37,128 nucleotides of DNA from the IMG/VR virus record IMGVR_UViG_3300021127_000017, positions 1 through 37,128 of that record. One strand, 5' to 3'. Shown piece by piece: positions 13,856 through 22,397 of this stretch (position 1 is its first letter; every line of letters starts with the position of its first letter). Made by a program: the position numbers and the translations under genes. The stretch comes from a virus. The notes beneath the pieces were generated by a model. The model did not search any database and had not been told where the DNA came from. It saw nothing but the letters and a program-made list of their open reading frames with translations.

Positions 13856-14846
13856 ACAAACTTTCCTGTAGTGTTTTAACAATTTCTGGATTATCTCTTA
13901 AATAATCCAAAGCCTTATTTCTTCCTTGGAATCTTTCCTCACCTATAGTATACCATGCCCCGCCCTTTTGAATTTTACCCATCATCTCGGCAGCATCAAG
14001 TACTTCTCCTACGAAGTCAACTCCTACACGATCTCCTTGAAAATAGAAGTCGTATTGTCCTGATAATCCCATAGGCCCTAATTTGTTGTAATCAACAATC
14101 CAATTGACTGGCCTTCCAACCTTTTGTTCAATAATCTTATCGCCAACCTGGACTCCAGACTTAATAGCATTTGCATCAGCTTCGGATGCCCATAGTTTGA
14201 TGACTGTGCTGGAGAAAAACTTAACCGCCATCCCCCCTGTTGGGATGTGACTTGCATGCATGCTACCGAATTGATTTCTCTGCTGAGAAATAAGAACTAG
14301 TAACGTATTTTTATTGGCGTAGTTGAGCATTTTAACTGCATGAGTCATATCCTTTGCTTCTGCACCAATCTGCTTGGTGTCTTCAAGTTTCTTTAATTCA
14401 TCACTATCTTTTTCAAAATAGATTGCTGGAAGCAATGCTGAAATAGAATCAACAACGATAATATCAACTCCCGCCTCCATTAATTGTGTAGCAACATCTA
14501 CCATATCATTAATGGTCTTTGCTGAGGAGTAAATAAGAGAAGAGGAATCTACTCCCAAGCCTTCAGCCCACTTAGCATCGTAAGATGCTTCCGAATCAAT
14601 CCAAGCACAAGTCTTTCCCTCTTTCTGGGCTAGACTGATCATTTGCAAACAGAATGATGACTTACCAGCAGATTTATTGCCCCAAATCAAAATTTGTCTT
14701 CCATAGCCTAGACCGCCTTTAAGTGCAAGGTTCAAACCTATGCTCGGGGTCTTTTGTCTTTCCGAACTTACATCTGTCGCAAGTTGAATGCGTTGTCTAG
14801 TTTTCGGATCAAGTTTTGATAATATTGCCTCTGATGGATTAGTCAT
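13848..14846 (-). CDS. recA: RecA recombinase
   Basis: This 332-aa protein is the strand-exchange ATPase. Walker A is GNKSAGKSS at 56-64, the catalytic Glu is in WIDSEASYD (Glu86), Walker B is DIIVVDS near 128-134, and ISQQRNQFG (186-194) holds the loop L1-adjacent Gln switch. Helix HIPTGGMAVKFFSST follows. It lacks most of the long acidic C-terminus of bacterial RecA. It would pair broken or replicating phage DNA, with the Cas4-like nuclease giving single strands and the resolvases finishing. It sits in the middle of the replication operon. Confidence 0.92.
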   Translation of the reverse strand: MTNPSEAILSKLDPKTRQRIQLATDVSSERQKTPSIGLNLALKGGLGYGRQILIWGNKSAGKSSFCLQMISLAQKEGKTCAWIDSEASYDAKWAEGLGVDSSSLIYSSAKTINDMVDVATQLMEAGVDIIVVDSISALLPAIYFEKDSDELKKLEDTKQIGAEAKDMTHAVKMLNYANKNTLLVLISQQRNQFGSMHASHIPTGGMAVKFFSSTVIKLWASEADANAIKSGVQVGDKIIEQKVGRPVNWIVDYNKLGPMGLSGQYDFYFQGDRVGVDFVGEVLDAAEMMGKIQKGGAWYTIGEERFQGRNKALDYLRDNPEIVKTLQESLYE

Positions 14847-14856
14847 TTATTCCTTA

Positions 14857-15096
14857 CTATTCTTCTGATTCTACTTCTGCTTGTTGCTGTGGGACTTCAG
14901 TCAACTCAAATGTTACTGATTTATCTTCATTTTGTGTAACAGCAATGCTGTATCCACCGTAATTTGCGATCAAGTCTTCCAATGGAATTGTAACCTTGCC
15001 CTGATGCTTCAATGTTGCTGCAAGAATCTGCTCAATACTAATATTAATATTTTGCTCTTCTGGAGCTGCATCCGTATTCTGTACTTCGTCTGTCAT
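14857..15096 (-). CDS. Small acidic protein, 79 aa
   Basis: The product is strongly acidic at both ends (MTDEVQNTDAAPEEQ and QQQAEVESEE). The middle contains ISIEQILAATLKHQGKVTIPLEDLI, then YSIAVTQNEDKSVTFEL, a likely alpha-beta core. It starts inside the dnaE stop region (4-nt overlap) and lies 10 nt before recA. Acidic small proteins in such spots may be polymerase accessory or DNA-mimic proteins, but there is no evidence for a function. Confidence 0.6.
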   Translation of the reverse strand: MTDEVQNTDAAPEEQNINISIEQILAATLKHQGKVTIPLEDLIANYGGYSIAVTQNEDKSVTFELTEVPQQQAEVESEE

Positions 15097-18000
15097 GCTA
15101 TATCCTTTACATATTTAGTTCCGTCATCTAATTGTGCGACGGTTGGTGAACAGAAAGACCCTGCCTTCATCTTTCCTAATGCCAAAGGGTAGACCTTTGG
15201 AAAAGCAATTGCACGATATAACTCTTTATCTTCATCAGAATAAATTATATGTGCCATCATTTTACCCTGTTTTGTTTTATAGTGTGTGAAATCAACCACA
15301 AACTTTTTATCTTCAGGTACATTTAAATCTTGAGAGTTTAGGTAATCAATAAATGGATCTCCCTTTTTATTAATTACATCTTCTATTGTAACATATCTAT
15401 GAATTCTATTGTCGCCTACAAGGAAGAAGTACATGTTACCAGTCTCAATTTGTGTATTTTCTTGATGGAAGATACCAATGGAACCAGTATCATCTACCAA
15501 CTCAACACGAGACCATCCCTTGCCCTTCTTAATTTGTTTAACCATAGCCATAAGAATGTAACAACCCTCTTCAAGAAAATCTTGCAATGGTGTAATCTGA
15601 GATTTGATGTATGGCGTTATGCCACGAGTATCAAATTTAGGAATATTTAGATATTCATAATAGTTCTGAGATTCATTTCCAGTTCTTGGATTATCGTCAA
15701 ATGTTGCCCCACCAATAAGATTAAGTGATGCTATAGCTCTTGAGTTGATCCCTGACTTTTTCGTCCCCGCAATTTCTTGTAGGTGAGCAAATGAATTATA
15801 TGGTCTAGAAGCGATGAGCTTCTTTCCAATATTTTCTGAAATAAATTTAACATTCGCAAGACCAAATCTAATGGAGTTACCTTGGATACTGAAATCAAGG
15901 TCTGATTCATTGACGTGAGGGAGTAGGATTTTAATCCCGAGTCTTTTAGCTTCAAGTAGATATTCTGTTCTCGCATCCTTGTCGCCTTCGTTTTTGAGAA
16001 GAGCAAATACGAATTCAAGCGGATAATAATGCTTAAGCCAAGCAGTCCAATAACCGAGCATGCTGTAAGCAACAGCGTGGGAACGGTTAAAAGAATACCC
16101 AGCATGCGCCTCAAAATCATGCCACAAGTGCTCAGCATCTTCCTTTGAGATGTAATTTTGTGCTCCGCTAACGAACTTGTCACGGAATGTGTCAAACTCT
16201 CTTGCATCTTTCTTCTTTCCAATAATCTTTCTAACCTTATCAGCTTCAGACCAAGACATACCACCTAAGTGTACGCAGGCTTGCATAACCTGTTCCTGAT
16301 AGATAATAACTCCATAAGTTCTTTCAGTAAATGGCTTCATGATAGGATGGACATAAGTTACCATCTTTTCTCCACGCTTGCGACCAAGATACTCTGCACC
16401 TACAGTGTTCATAGCACCTGGACGGACTAGAGCATTTGATGCTACCATATCCTCAAAATTATCTACACCCATCTTAATCAAAAGATTGGTATAGGGAGTC
16501 GCTTCTGCCTGGAATACACCCTTAGTAAAACCATTTGATAGGTCATAAAAGATATTCTTATCGTCCAATGGCAACGCATTAAGATCAATTGTCTTCTTAT
16601 GTCTTACCTTGATAATATCAACAGTATCTTTAATAACAGATAATGTCTTAAGGCCAAGTACGTCAAACTTAATCAATCCGATATCTGCTGCTTGATCCAT
16701 GTCATATGCAACAACTGGAACTCGTCCAGAAACCTCATCAGTAGCATCCTTACGTGTTTCAATAGGGGCATACTTAGAAATATCTTCATTCGCCACCACA
16801 ACACCAGCAGCATGCATTCCAACTGAACGGATTCTTCCACGCAAATCAGAACCAAACTTGATTACTTCTGGATACTTGTCACGGAACCATGCAGAGTTTG
16901 GATTTGTCTCAAACTCTTCAAAAGTCTCAATGCCCTTCAAAGCCTTATTAACTTCTCCCAATGGGACATCAAAAACTCTCGCTGCATCTCTAACTACGCC
17001 CTTATCCTTAAAATACTGATAAGTGGAAATTGATGCAACATTTTTAAACTTCTTACGTAGATAATCTTTAACCTCGCCACGGCGACGATCCATAAAGTCT
17101 GTATCAATATCTGGAAAGTCATTACGCTCTGGATTAATAAATCTGAAGAACAGCAAGTCATATTTAATTGGGTCTACTTCTGTAATACCCAATAAATAAC
17201 AGACTAGAGATCCTGCTGCAGATCCACGTCCTGGTCCAACAAGGATTTCATTGTCTTTCGCCCAGCGAACCATATCGCCCACAACAAGAAAATAGCTACT
17301 AAACTCTTTGTCATGAATGACGGAAAGCTCTTCTTCAAGCCTCTCTTTGTACTTCTCATCTTCTAAACCTTTTTCTTTTAAGGAATCATTGCACATCTTG
17401 ACCAGTTGCTTATGCGGATCAGACTTAGGCTTTGGAAGCAACTGTAAATTTTCATAAAATTCATAATCTTCAATTTTGTCTGCAATTGCCTGTGAATTAG
17501 TATAGATGTCATCTGGCCATTCACTGCCAAAGTCAGACTTAAGCTCATCAATATTTTGAATGTAAACATTGATGCTTTCAAAAGAGATTGGGCGGTTTGG
17601 ATACAAGTGGTTAAATCGCTCAAAGATATCCTTGAACTTCTTGCCAGACTCATAGTCAACACCGTCAGCCAAATTAGGCTTAGTTGATAGAATCAAAAGT
17701 GCTTCTTCTAGTGCCTTCTGCTCTTTTGTTGCATAGTGACAGTCACCCGTTGCGACCAATTTAATACCGAGAGTATCTCCAATGGCCAACAAAGCACCGT
17801 TAATTTCTTTTGGATTGTGTGATTGAACCTCTAAATAGAAGTCATCTCCGAAACGGTTAGCAAACCAGTTGGCATATTCAACTGCCTTATCCATATCTCC
17901 ACGTTCAATAGCCTTGCAAATAAGACCATTTAAGCATCCAGATAAAACAATAATATCGTCGCCATATTCATCAAGAATCTCTAAATCAATTCTAGGCTTG

Positions 18001-18359
18001 CGATAATATCCTTCTGTCCATGCCAATTGGGAAAGCTTTTGTAAATTCTTCAAACCATTTTGGTTTTTAGCAAGTAGAATAATGTGATTGAATACCTGAG
18101 TATTATCATCACGCTCTTTAATATCACGCTTGTCAAAACGATCTGTAGAAGAAATGTATGCTTCAAGACCGAGTATTGGTTTCATTCCCAGCTCTTTTGC
18201 TGCAATCTGCATATCTCTATGAGATGCCAGAGTTCCATGATCTGTTATAGCCATAGAGGTCTGTCCAGCATTTTTAGCTGCAGTCAATAGTTCATGTGGA
18301 GAGCATAGCCCGTCCATCAAAGAATAATGACTATGCACATGTAGATGTGTAAAATTCAC
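15093..18359 (-). CDS. dnaE: DNA polymerase III alpha subunit (DnaE-type) with intact PHP domain
   Basis: This is the replicative polymerase, 1088 aa from GTG at 18359; a TTG lies one codon earlier, but GGGCGGG spaces better from the GTG. Numbered from the TTG: PHP domain 5-270 with H8, H10, D17, H42, E67, H93, C143, D207 and H209, the full nine metal ligands. The polymerase triad is in PDIDTDF (D418, D420) and FDVLGLK (D567). GPGRGSAAGSL at 376-386 is the palm P-loop-like motif. Helix-hairpin-helix and OB regions fill the C-terminus. The intact PHP site suggests built-in proofreading as in actinobacterial DnaE1; no DnaQ is seen here. It lies between the ssDNA-binding protein and recA. Confidence 0.95.
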   Translation of the reverse strand: MNFTHLHVHSHYSLMDGLCSPHELLTAAKNAGQTSMAITDHGTLASHRDMQIAAKELGMKPILGLEAYISSTDRFDKRDIKERDDNTQVFNHIILLAKNQNGLKNLQKLSQLAWTEGYYRKPRIDLEILDEYGDDIIVLSGCLNGLICKAIERGDMDKAVEYANWFANRFGDDFYLEVQSHNPKEINGALLAIGDTLGIKLVATGDCHYATKEQKALEEALLILSTKPNLADGVDYESGKKFKDIFERFNHLYPNRPISFESINVYIQNIDELKSDFGSEWPDDIYTNSQAIADKIEDYEFYENLQLLPKPKSDPHKQLVKMCNDSLKEKGLEDEKYKERLEEELSVIHDKEFSSYFLVVGDMVRWAKDNEILVGPGRGSAAGSLVCYLLGITEVDPIKYDLLFFRFINPERNDFPDIDTDFMDRRRGEVKDYLRKKFKNVASISTYQYFKDKGVVRDAARVFDVPLGEVNKALKGIETFEEFETNPNSAWFRDKYPEVIKFGSDLRGRIRSVGMHAAGVVVANEDISKYAPIETRKDATDEVSGRVPVVAYDMDQAADIGLIKFDVLGLKTLSVIKDTVDIIKVRHKKTIDLNALPLDDKNIFYDLSNGFTKGVFQAEATPYTNLLIKMGVDNFEDMVASNALVRPGAMNTVGAEYLGRKRGEKMVTYVHPIMKPFTERTYGVIIYQEQVMQACVHLGGMSWSEADKVRKIIGKKKDAREFDTFRDKFVSGAQNYISKEDAEHLWHDFEAHAGYSFNRSHAVAYSMLGYWTAWLKHYYPLEFVFALLKNEGDKDARTEYLLEAKRLGIKILLPHVNESDLDFSIQGNSIRFGLANVKFISENIGKKLIASRPYNSFAHLQEIAGTKKSGINSRAIASLNLIGGATFDDNPRTGNESQNYYEYLNIPKFDTRGITPYIKSQITPLQDFLEEGCYILMAMVKQIKKGKGWSRVELVDDTGSIGIFHQENTQIETGNMYFFLVGDNRIHRYVTIEDVINKKGDPFIDYLNSQDLNVPEDKKFVVDFTHYKTKQGKMMAHIIYSDEDKELYRAIAFPKVYPLALGKMKAGSFCSPTVAQLDDGTKYVKDIA

Positions 18360-18381
18360 CAATACCCGCCCTTAAATTATA

Positions 18382-19053
18382 TTACCACTCAACAGAAGAA
18401 GATGTAGATGACTCTACTGCTTCCTCAGAGACGATACCCTTGTAAAAGTTCTCTTGATCTGAATATGGAACGTTGCGAACTGCAACATTCTTCAAATCAT
18501 ACAACTCATACTTTGATAGGTCAAGTACTGTTGCACCAGCAGTTGGAAGTGGAATTATGCTATAGTTAGTATCCTTCTCTGTTCCTGTACGCTTAATCTT
18601 CCAATCAAGATTGGTGATGCTTGCAGTCTCTGCTGCATACTGGCTGATTTCTGCAGTGGCACTCTTAGGGCCAATACCCTGTGACATGATTGCCACATAT
18701 GGCTCTTCCTTTCCATCATTAACTAGTACGTTAATGTAGAAACGTGGCTTAGACTTCCAGCCTGACTTTGGATCACGACGATATTCTTCGCATCCATAGC
18801 ATTGACCTTCATCTTCAATTGTGCAGACAGCCTTACGCTTGTAGTCTTTTGGATTTTGATGTTCAATTGCAACGATGCCTAGATCAGCTTCGTTGTTGTA
18901 GTTTGGTGAGTCAGGATCAATCTCCTGAAGAAAACGGATCTTCAAACTCTGTCCGTCATTTACCTTAAGCCAACGGCCCTTTGGACCGTCATTTGTGTAG
19001 TTTGGTTGTTCAATTGCCTTATTAATTGCATTTAAACCTGTTACGATACCCAT
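18382..19053 (-). CDS. Single-stranded DNA-binding protein (phage type, putative)
   Basis: This 223-aa protein begins MGIVTGLNAINKAIEQ. A core of beta strands (SLKIRFLQEID, PRFYINVLVND, PYVAIMSQG) with a Cys cluster (VCTIEDEGQCYGCEEYRRD) could hold zinc as in T4 gp32-like proteins. The end is acidic and Ser-rich (EEAVESSTSSSVEW), the hallmark tail of ssDNA-binding proteins that recruits partners. It lies between primase and polymerase. It has its own extended -10 promoter, a leader hairpin and a strong AAGGAG site, which fits a protein needed in large amounts. The SSB identity is from architecture, not from a close family match. Confidence 0.65.
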   Translation of the reverse strand: MGIVTGLNAINKAIEQPNYTNDGPKGRWLKVNDGQSLKIRFLQEIDPDSPNYNNEADLGIVAIEHQNPKDYKRKAVCTIEDEGQCYGCEEYRRDPKSGWKSKPRFYINVLVNDGKEEPYVAIMSQGIGPKSATAEISQYAAETASITNLDWKIKRTGTEKDTNYSIIPLPTAGATVLDLSKYELYDLKNVAVRNVPYSDQENFYKGIVSEEAVESSTSSSVEW

Positions 19054-19073
19054 ATATATTCTCCTTAGTATAG

Positions 19074-19092
19074 AGGGCGATACTTGTGCCCT
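19074..19092 (-). promoter_or_regulatory. Leader hairpin before the SSB gene
   Basis: AGGGC pairs with GCCCT, extended by a G-T pair, with a 7-nt loop. It begins about 11 nt after the -10 box, near the 5' end of the predicted mRNA, and ends before the AAGGAG ribosome site. Confidence 0.45.
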
Positions 19093-19102
19093 TTGTTATC
19101 CT

Positions 19103-19111
19103 ATTATATCA
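19103..19111 (-). promoter_or_regulatory. Extended -10 promoter of the SSB-polymerase operon
   Basis: The minus strand reads TGATATAAT, overlapping the primase stop codon by three bases. No clear -35 is visible. The predicted start is near 19096, 43 nt before the SSB ATG. Confidence 0.6.
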
Positions 19112-20071
19112 TCTATTAATATATTCAAAATGCGATTCCGCATTCTTTATACATCTTTTTATTTCTTCTTCTGTCAAATCACCCATATCTTTTGCATTAT
19201 GTGGATATATTACAGAATCATCATACACTGCCCAAGAAACATCTTTGTTCTTTAGAGCATTTGCTATTTGGCTTCCTAGTTTTCTACCAGCCTCGTCATT
19301 GTCTGTTGCTATAATTATAGAAGATGCATATTTGCTTAAATTAGCTAGGTTAGTCTTTGATATGCTACCGCCTAGTGTTGCCACTACATTTGGAAAACCA
19401 GCTTGATGAATTCTAATCGCATCAAAACAAGATTCAACAACAATAATTTTACCGCCCATTTTTTTTGCTCTATGCAGATTAAACATTGTTTTTTGACGTG
19501 GCAAGTTAGTGCTATTCTTAAAACGTTTTCCTTCTATTGATCTTCCAACAAGCCCGACTGGCAAGCCAGTGGGACTATGGACTGGCACAGTAACCATGCC
19601 CAAGTTTTCTGAATACCCTAAAGAAAAGTGTGCAATTGATCCTAGGTCAATCCCTCTTGATTCAAAATAGTCTTTTGCTTCTTGACTTTTAAGTAAATCA
19701 TTATATAGTTTTATAAGTGTTTCTTCTGGAAACTCTTCAAATTCAACTTCTTCGTCCATAAGCTTAATAAGCTCTTCATCAAAATGCTCAATTCTACTTC
19801 TTTCAATAGAAAGTATCATCTTGTTAGCCTCTAAACCATTTACCTGACCCACCTTTTCAATAAGGTCTCTTAGGTTTCCCTTTGCATCACAAGATGGGTT
19901 ATAACAAATATAAAGGCCTTTGGAATAGCTGACTGCAAATGACGGAGATCTTCTGTTTGAATGGAATGGGCAAAGGCATAAAAAATCTGTAGATGTTTCA
20001 GAAACAATCTTCACACCAATAGTCTGAAGAACCTCCCGCAATTGCGGTTGGTTATAAGTTTCAAGTATCAT
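19109..20071 (-). CDS. DnaG-type primase (CHC2 zinc finger plus TOPRIM)
   Basis: This 320-aa protein makes RNA primers. The N-terminal zinc-binding domain has CPFHSNRRSPSF at 34-45 and LYICYNPSCDAKGNLRDLI at 53-71, giving Cys34, His37, Cys56 and Cys61. A middle linker contains GYSENLGMVTVPVHSPTG and GLVGRSIEGKRFKN, the conserved catalytic core start. The TOPRIM part has IIVVESCFDAIRIHQAG with Glu, and IIIATDNDEAGRKLG with the D-x-D pair. It lacks the C-terminal DnaB-binding domain of bacterial DnaG, so it is short. It lies 4 nt after the small unknown gene. Confidence 0.9.
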   Translation of the reverse strand: MILETYNQPQLREVLQTIGVKIVSETSTDFLCLCPFHSNRRSPSFAVSYSKGLYICYNPSCDAKGNLRDLIEKVGQVNGLEANKMILSIERSRIEHFDEELIKLMDEEVEFEEFPEETLIKLYNDLLKSQEAKDYFESRGIDLGSIAHFSLGYSENLGMVTVPVHSPTGLPVGLVGRSIEGKRFKNSTNLPRQKTMFNLHRAKKMGGKIIVVESCFDAIRIHQAGFPNVVATLGGSISKTNLANLSKYASSIIIATDNDEAGRKLGSQIANALKNKDVSWAVYDDSVIYPHNAKDMGDLTEEEIKRCIKNAESHFEYINR

Positions 20072-20075
20072 TGAT

Positions 20076-20354
20076 TTACCTTTTTATAAACTGTTGTCCA
20101 GAGAACCCTATGTACTCTAGAGCCTGCTTCTTACCTAAGTATACACCAAACATAATTAGCGTAAACCCATAAGCGTCTTTCTTTTCTTGATAACTAATTT
20201 GCCACTGAGTTTCCATATCTAAAACTGGAACATATCCTCTGGCTTGCATATCTTGTACTAAAAGACGCTCATGCATTTCTCTTAAGCGACTTATATCCTT
20301 GTCGCTTTTAATCTGACCCGCAGTCATAAACTGATGTATAGTTTTCTTAAGCAT
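20076..20354 (-). CDS. Hypothetical protein, 92 aa
   Basis: The protein begins MLKKTIHQFMTAGQIKSDKD. It has a basic helical N-terminal half, SRLREMHERLLVQDMQARGYVP. The second half has aromatic beta-like sequence (METQWQISYQEKKDAYGFTLIMFGVYLG) and ends GQQFIKR. There are no Cys pairs or spans. It is the first gene after a promoter with a leader hairpin and lies 4 nt before the primase, so a replication role is likely. The family is unknown. Confidence 0.6.
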   Translation of the reverse strand: MLKKTIHQFMTAGQIKSDKDISRLREMHERLLVQDMQARGYVPVLDMETQWQISYQEKKDAYGFTLIMFGVYLGKKQALEYIGFSGQQFIKR

Positions 20355-20362
20355 AATGTCTC

Positions 20363-20378
20363 CGTATTTAGTTATACG
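20363..20378 (-). promoter_or_regulatory. 5'-terminal leader hairpin
   Basis: CGTAT and ATACG pair over 5 bp with a 6-nt loop. It starts about 6 nt after the -10 box, so it would be at the extreme 5' end of the mRNA, and the GGAG ribosome site follows right after it. Confidence 0.45.
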
Positions 20379-20383
20379 TAGAA

Positions 20384-20392
20384 ATTATATCA
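20384..20392 (-). promoter_or_regulatory. Extended -10 promoter of the primase operon
   Basis: The minus strand reads TGATATAAT, 29 nt before the ATG at 20354. Only a weak TTAGGT lies 18 nt upstream as a -35. The predicted start is near 20377. Confidence 0.6.
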
Positions 20393-20416
20393 TGCATGAG
20401 TGTTAGCACCTAAATT

Positions 20417-21640
20417 TTATGCAGGTGGCTCATACAACTCTTTGATGATACCACGATTCAAATCCCAGTCTAGATAGAAATCAAAATCTGTACCATGACG
20501 ATTTTTGCGACTTACAATCTCCATTACATTTGTATCTGCTGTCTTATGAACAGCAATTGATATATCAGCATCATATTCGATTGCCTTTGACCATGCAACT
20601 TGTGATAGCAATGGTGGTTCATCTTGAGATGAGGCATCATCCATCGTTGCAGCAGTAATATCAATAATAGGAATATTATTTCTTACAGCAAGATTCTTAA
20701 ACTCACGAGAAATATTCATATTACGCTCAGTTGGATTCTTTGAGTTATTTGAATCTGTAAACAACTGGTGATAGTCAAGGATAACAATGTCAGGCTTATG
20801 TTGATCAATTTTAGCCTGTACTGTTGTAGGGGTTACATTGCCTGCACCCTCATTGGAGACTAGTACAAATGACTGCTTATTATCAAACTTATTCCCCGCC
20901 CATGTTCTAAAATCATCAACGTTAATATTACCCTTAGCAAAATCAGATGCCTTAAATAATCCCGATCCCATCATGGTATAAATACGGTCACGCATATTCT
21001 CAGGAGTCATTTCAAGGGATACAATCATAGGCTTAAAACCCTGTTCCCAGGCTTTACAGGCTAGATAAGAGGAGAACCATGTCTTACCTCTACCTGGCCA
21101 GCCAATCATCACCATAAGATGTCCTGGGGCCATTCCTGTAGGGTATGCTAGGTCAATAGCCTTGAACCCAGTCATAATTCCTGGACTTCCACCCATAGCC
21201 AAAGATCTGTTCTTTACAGCCTCTAGGTGCTTCTCTGCAAGTGCGTAGTCTGTCAGGTCAACATCTCGTACCACATTGGCAATTCTTGAAAGCGAAGAAA
21301 GCTCATTTTGCATACCTTGCAAAACTCTTACCGCTGCATTTGTCTTTAGATTTGAACCGCTAGTAAGAAGAAGCTCTCTAATCTTACCGCCCAAAAATTC
21401 ATTCTTTAATTCATCTAAATAGTAGCCAGTCTCGCCTTTTACAGACTCTGGCTCAAAATCTTTGTGTCTCTCTGTTATTACTGAAATGTCTGGGACAGAT
21501 CTGAATTTATAATAATAGCTCTTTAAGCTTTCCCATACATCACGGTGCAATACAAAAACATCATCAACATTTTCTGCAAGTACAGTTGCAATATCTTTAT
21601 TCTTGCAGACCGCCGTTATCACTGCTGCTTCCGTATTCAA
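20417..21640 (-). CDS. dnaB: Replicative DNA helicase (DnaB-type)
   Basis: This 407-aa RecA-fold helicase unwinds DNA ahead of the polymerase. A helical N-terminal domain (1-150) precedes the ATPase core, which starts at GIMTGFKAIDLAYPTGM (154-170). Walker A is GWPGRGKT at 180-187. The catalytic Glu is in MIVSLEMTPENM (about 210). Walker B is DIVILDYHQLF near 284-294. SKAIEYDADISIAVHK and VSRKNRHG near the end are the DnaB sensor and arginine-finger regions. Its start overlaps the upstream putative loader by 44 nt. Confidence 0.9.
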   Translation of the reverse strand: MNTEAAVITAVCKNKDIATVLAENVDDVFVLHRDVWESLKSYYYKFRSVPDISVITERHKDFEPESVKGETGYYLDELKNEFLGGKIRELLLTSGSNLKTNAAVRVLQGMQNELSSLSRIANVVRDVDLTDYALAEKHLEAVKNRSLAMGGSPGIMTGFKAIDLAYPTGMAPGHLMVMIGWPGRGKTWFSSYLACKAWEQGFKPMIVSLEMTPENMRDRIYTMMGSGLFKASDFAKGNINVDDFRTWAGNKFDNKQSFVLVSNEGAGNVTPTTVQAKIDQHKPDIVILDYHQLFTDSNNSKNPTERNMNISREFKNLAVRNNIPIIDITAATMDDASSQDEPPLLSQVAWSKAIEYDADISIAVHKTADTNVMEIVSRKNRHGTDFDFYLDWDLNRGIIKELYEPPA

Positions 21641-21962
21641 TATCTTCCTCTTCTACTAGTTGCTTTGTTTTGGCTCTGACAAGAGTTCTCTTAACCTTGT
21701 CTTCTTGTATCTTCTTCATAGAGGTGTCTAATTTATCAAAATTAGATAAAAACCATTCCAATGGGTGTCCTGGCTTATTACAAGTAAAGTAATATTCCAT
21801 TACCTCTCTTGCTCTATCATACCCGATTGTTTCTACTACGTCAAGTAAATCCCATTTTCTCTTATATCTGTTTACTACAACAACTTTTCCATATTTACTT
21901 TTCCACAGCTGTTGATAAACCCCAATAAGTATATAGGCTTGTTGATTTTCTTCTTTACCCAT
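21597..21962 (-). CDS. Putative helicase loader / replisome accessory protein
   Basis: This 121-aa protein has YILIGVYQQLWKSKYGKVV at the N-terminus, then KWDLLDVVETIGYDRAREVMEYYF and HPLEWFLSNFDKLD. The W-x-x-x-Y-G-K ... E-x-x-E-Y-Y-F ... P-x-x-F-x-x-N-F-D-x-L layout is like small phage replisome organisers and loader N-termini. The C-terminus is charged (KTKQLVEEEDIEYG). It directly overlaps dnaB by 44 nt, as loaders often do. The call rests on position and a weak pattern. Confidence 0.5.
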   Translation of the reverse strand: MGKEENQQAYILIGVYQQLWKSKYGKVVVVNRYKRKWDLLDVVETIGYDRAREVMEYYFTCNKPGHPLEWFLSNFDKLDTSMKKIQEDKVKRTLVRAKTKQLVEEEDIEYGSSSDNGGLQE

Positions 21963-22171
21963 TATTTACCCTTTTGTAGATCTTTTTCAATTTCTTGCAT
22001 TTTTTCAATAAGCTTATCTTCAACGAATTTATATACACGATCAGTTGCTTGACCAGTATTTTCTCCAGAACGAACAAAGTCTTCAACACCTATAGAAACC
22101 TTGATATTCTCAAAGTTGCCCAAATTTCTGGTGTACTGAAGTTCTACCTTGACGTTAGTCTGATTCGTCAT
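21962..22171 (-). CDS. Hypothetical protein, 69 aa
   Basis: The start is placed at the ATG at 22171 (MTNQTNVKVELQYTRNLG); the longer frame to 22246 would overlap the neighbour deeply. It has a beta-strand N-terminal half (VKVELQYTRNLGNFENIKVSIGVEDFV) and a helical C-terminal half (VYKFVEDKLIEKMQEIEKDLQK). It overlaps the upstream gene by 17 nt and abuts the next (shared base at 21962). Small and unknown; it lies within the replication block. Confidence 0.6.
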   Translation of the reverse strand: MTNQTNVKVELQYTRNLGNFENIKVSIGVEDFVRSGENTGQATDRVYKFVEDKLIEKMQEIEKDLQKGK

Positions 22172-22397
22172 ATTCCTCTTCCTTCGTTGTAGCAGGATTT
22201 GTGAGTCCAAATCCAGTCTTAAACTTTTTAATATTCTTATCAGCAAGATGTTGATATAGCATCATCAGTCTGTCTGAGATAGCAATTATAGCATCTAGGT
22301 CTTCTTTTTGTAAAGCCAATTCCATGGCGTGTTCTAAAACAGTTAAAGACATTTCCAAGGCATGCTTAGCTTCTTTATTTAATTTATTATCTACCAT
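22155..22397 (-). CDS. Small helical protein, 80 aa
   Basis: The start is the ATG at 22397 (MVDNKLNKEAK), inside the last codons of the upstream gene. Two or three helices (ALEMSLTVLEHAMELALQK, IIAISDRLMMLYQHLADK) are followed by a polar, acidic tail (TKEEEYDESD). A helical bundle without known motif. Position before the putative loader and helicase suggests a replication or regulatory accessory. Confidence 0.55.
   Translation of the reverse strand: MVDNKLNKEAKHALEMSLTVLEHAMELALQKEDLDAIIAISDRLMMLYQHLADKNIKKFKTGFGLTNPATTKEEEYDESD

Noticed and set aside
18360-18381. TATAAT on the minus strand before the polymerase gene.
   Set aside because: It lacks the TG extension and a -35, and overlaps the SSB stop region; the polymerase is probably read through from the SSB promoter.
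22285-22293. A TGCTATAAT copy on the minus strand.
   Set aside because: It lies within the coding sequence of the 80-aa helical protein and has no gene start at a fitting distance.
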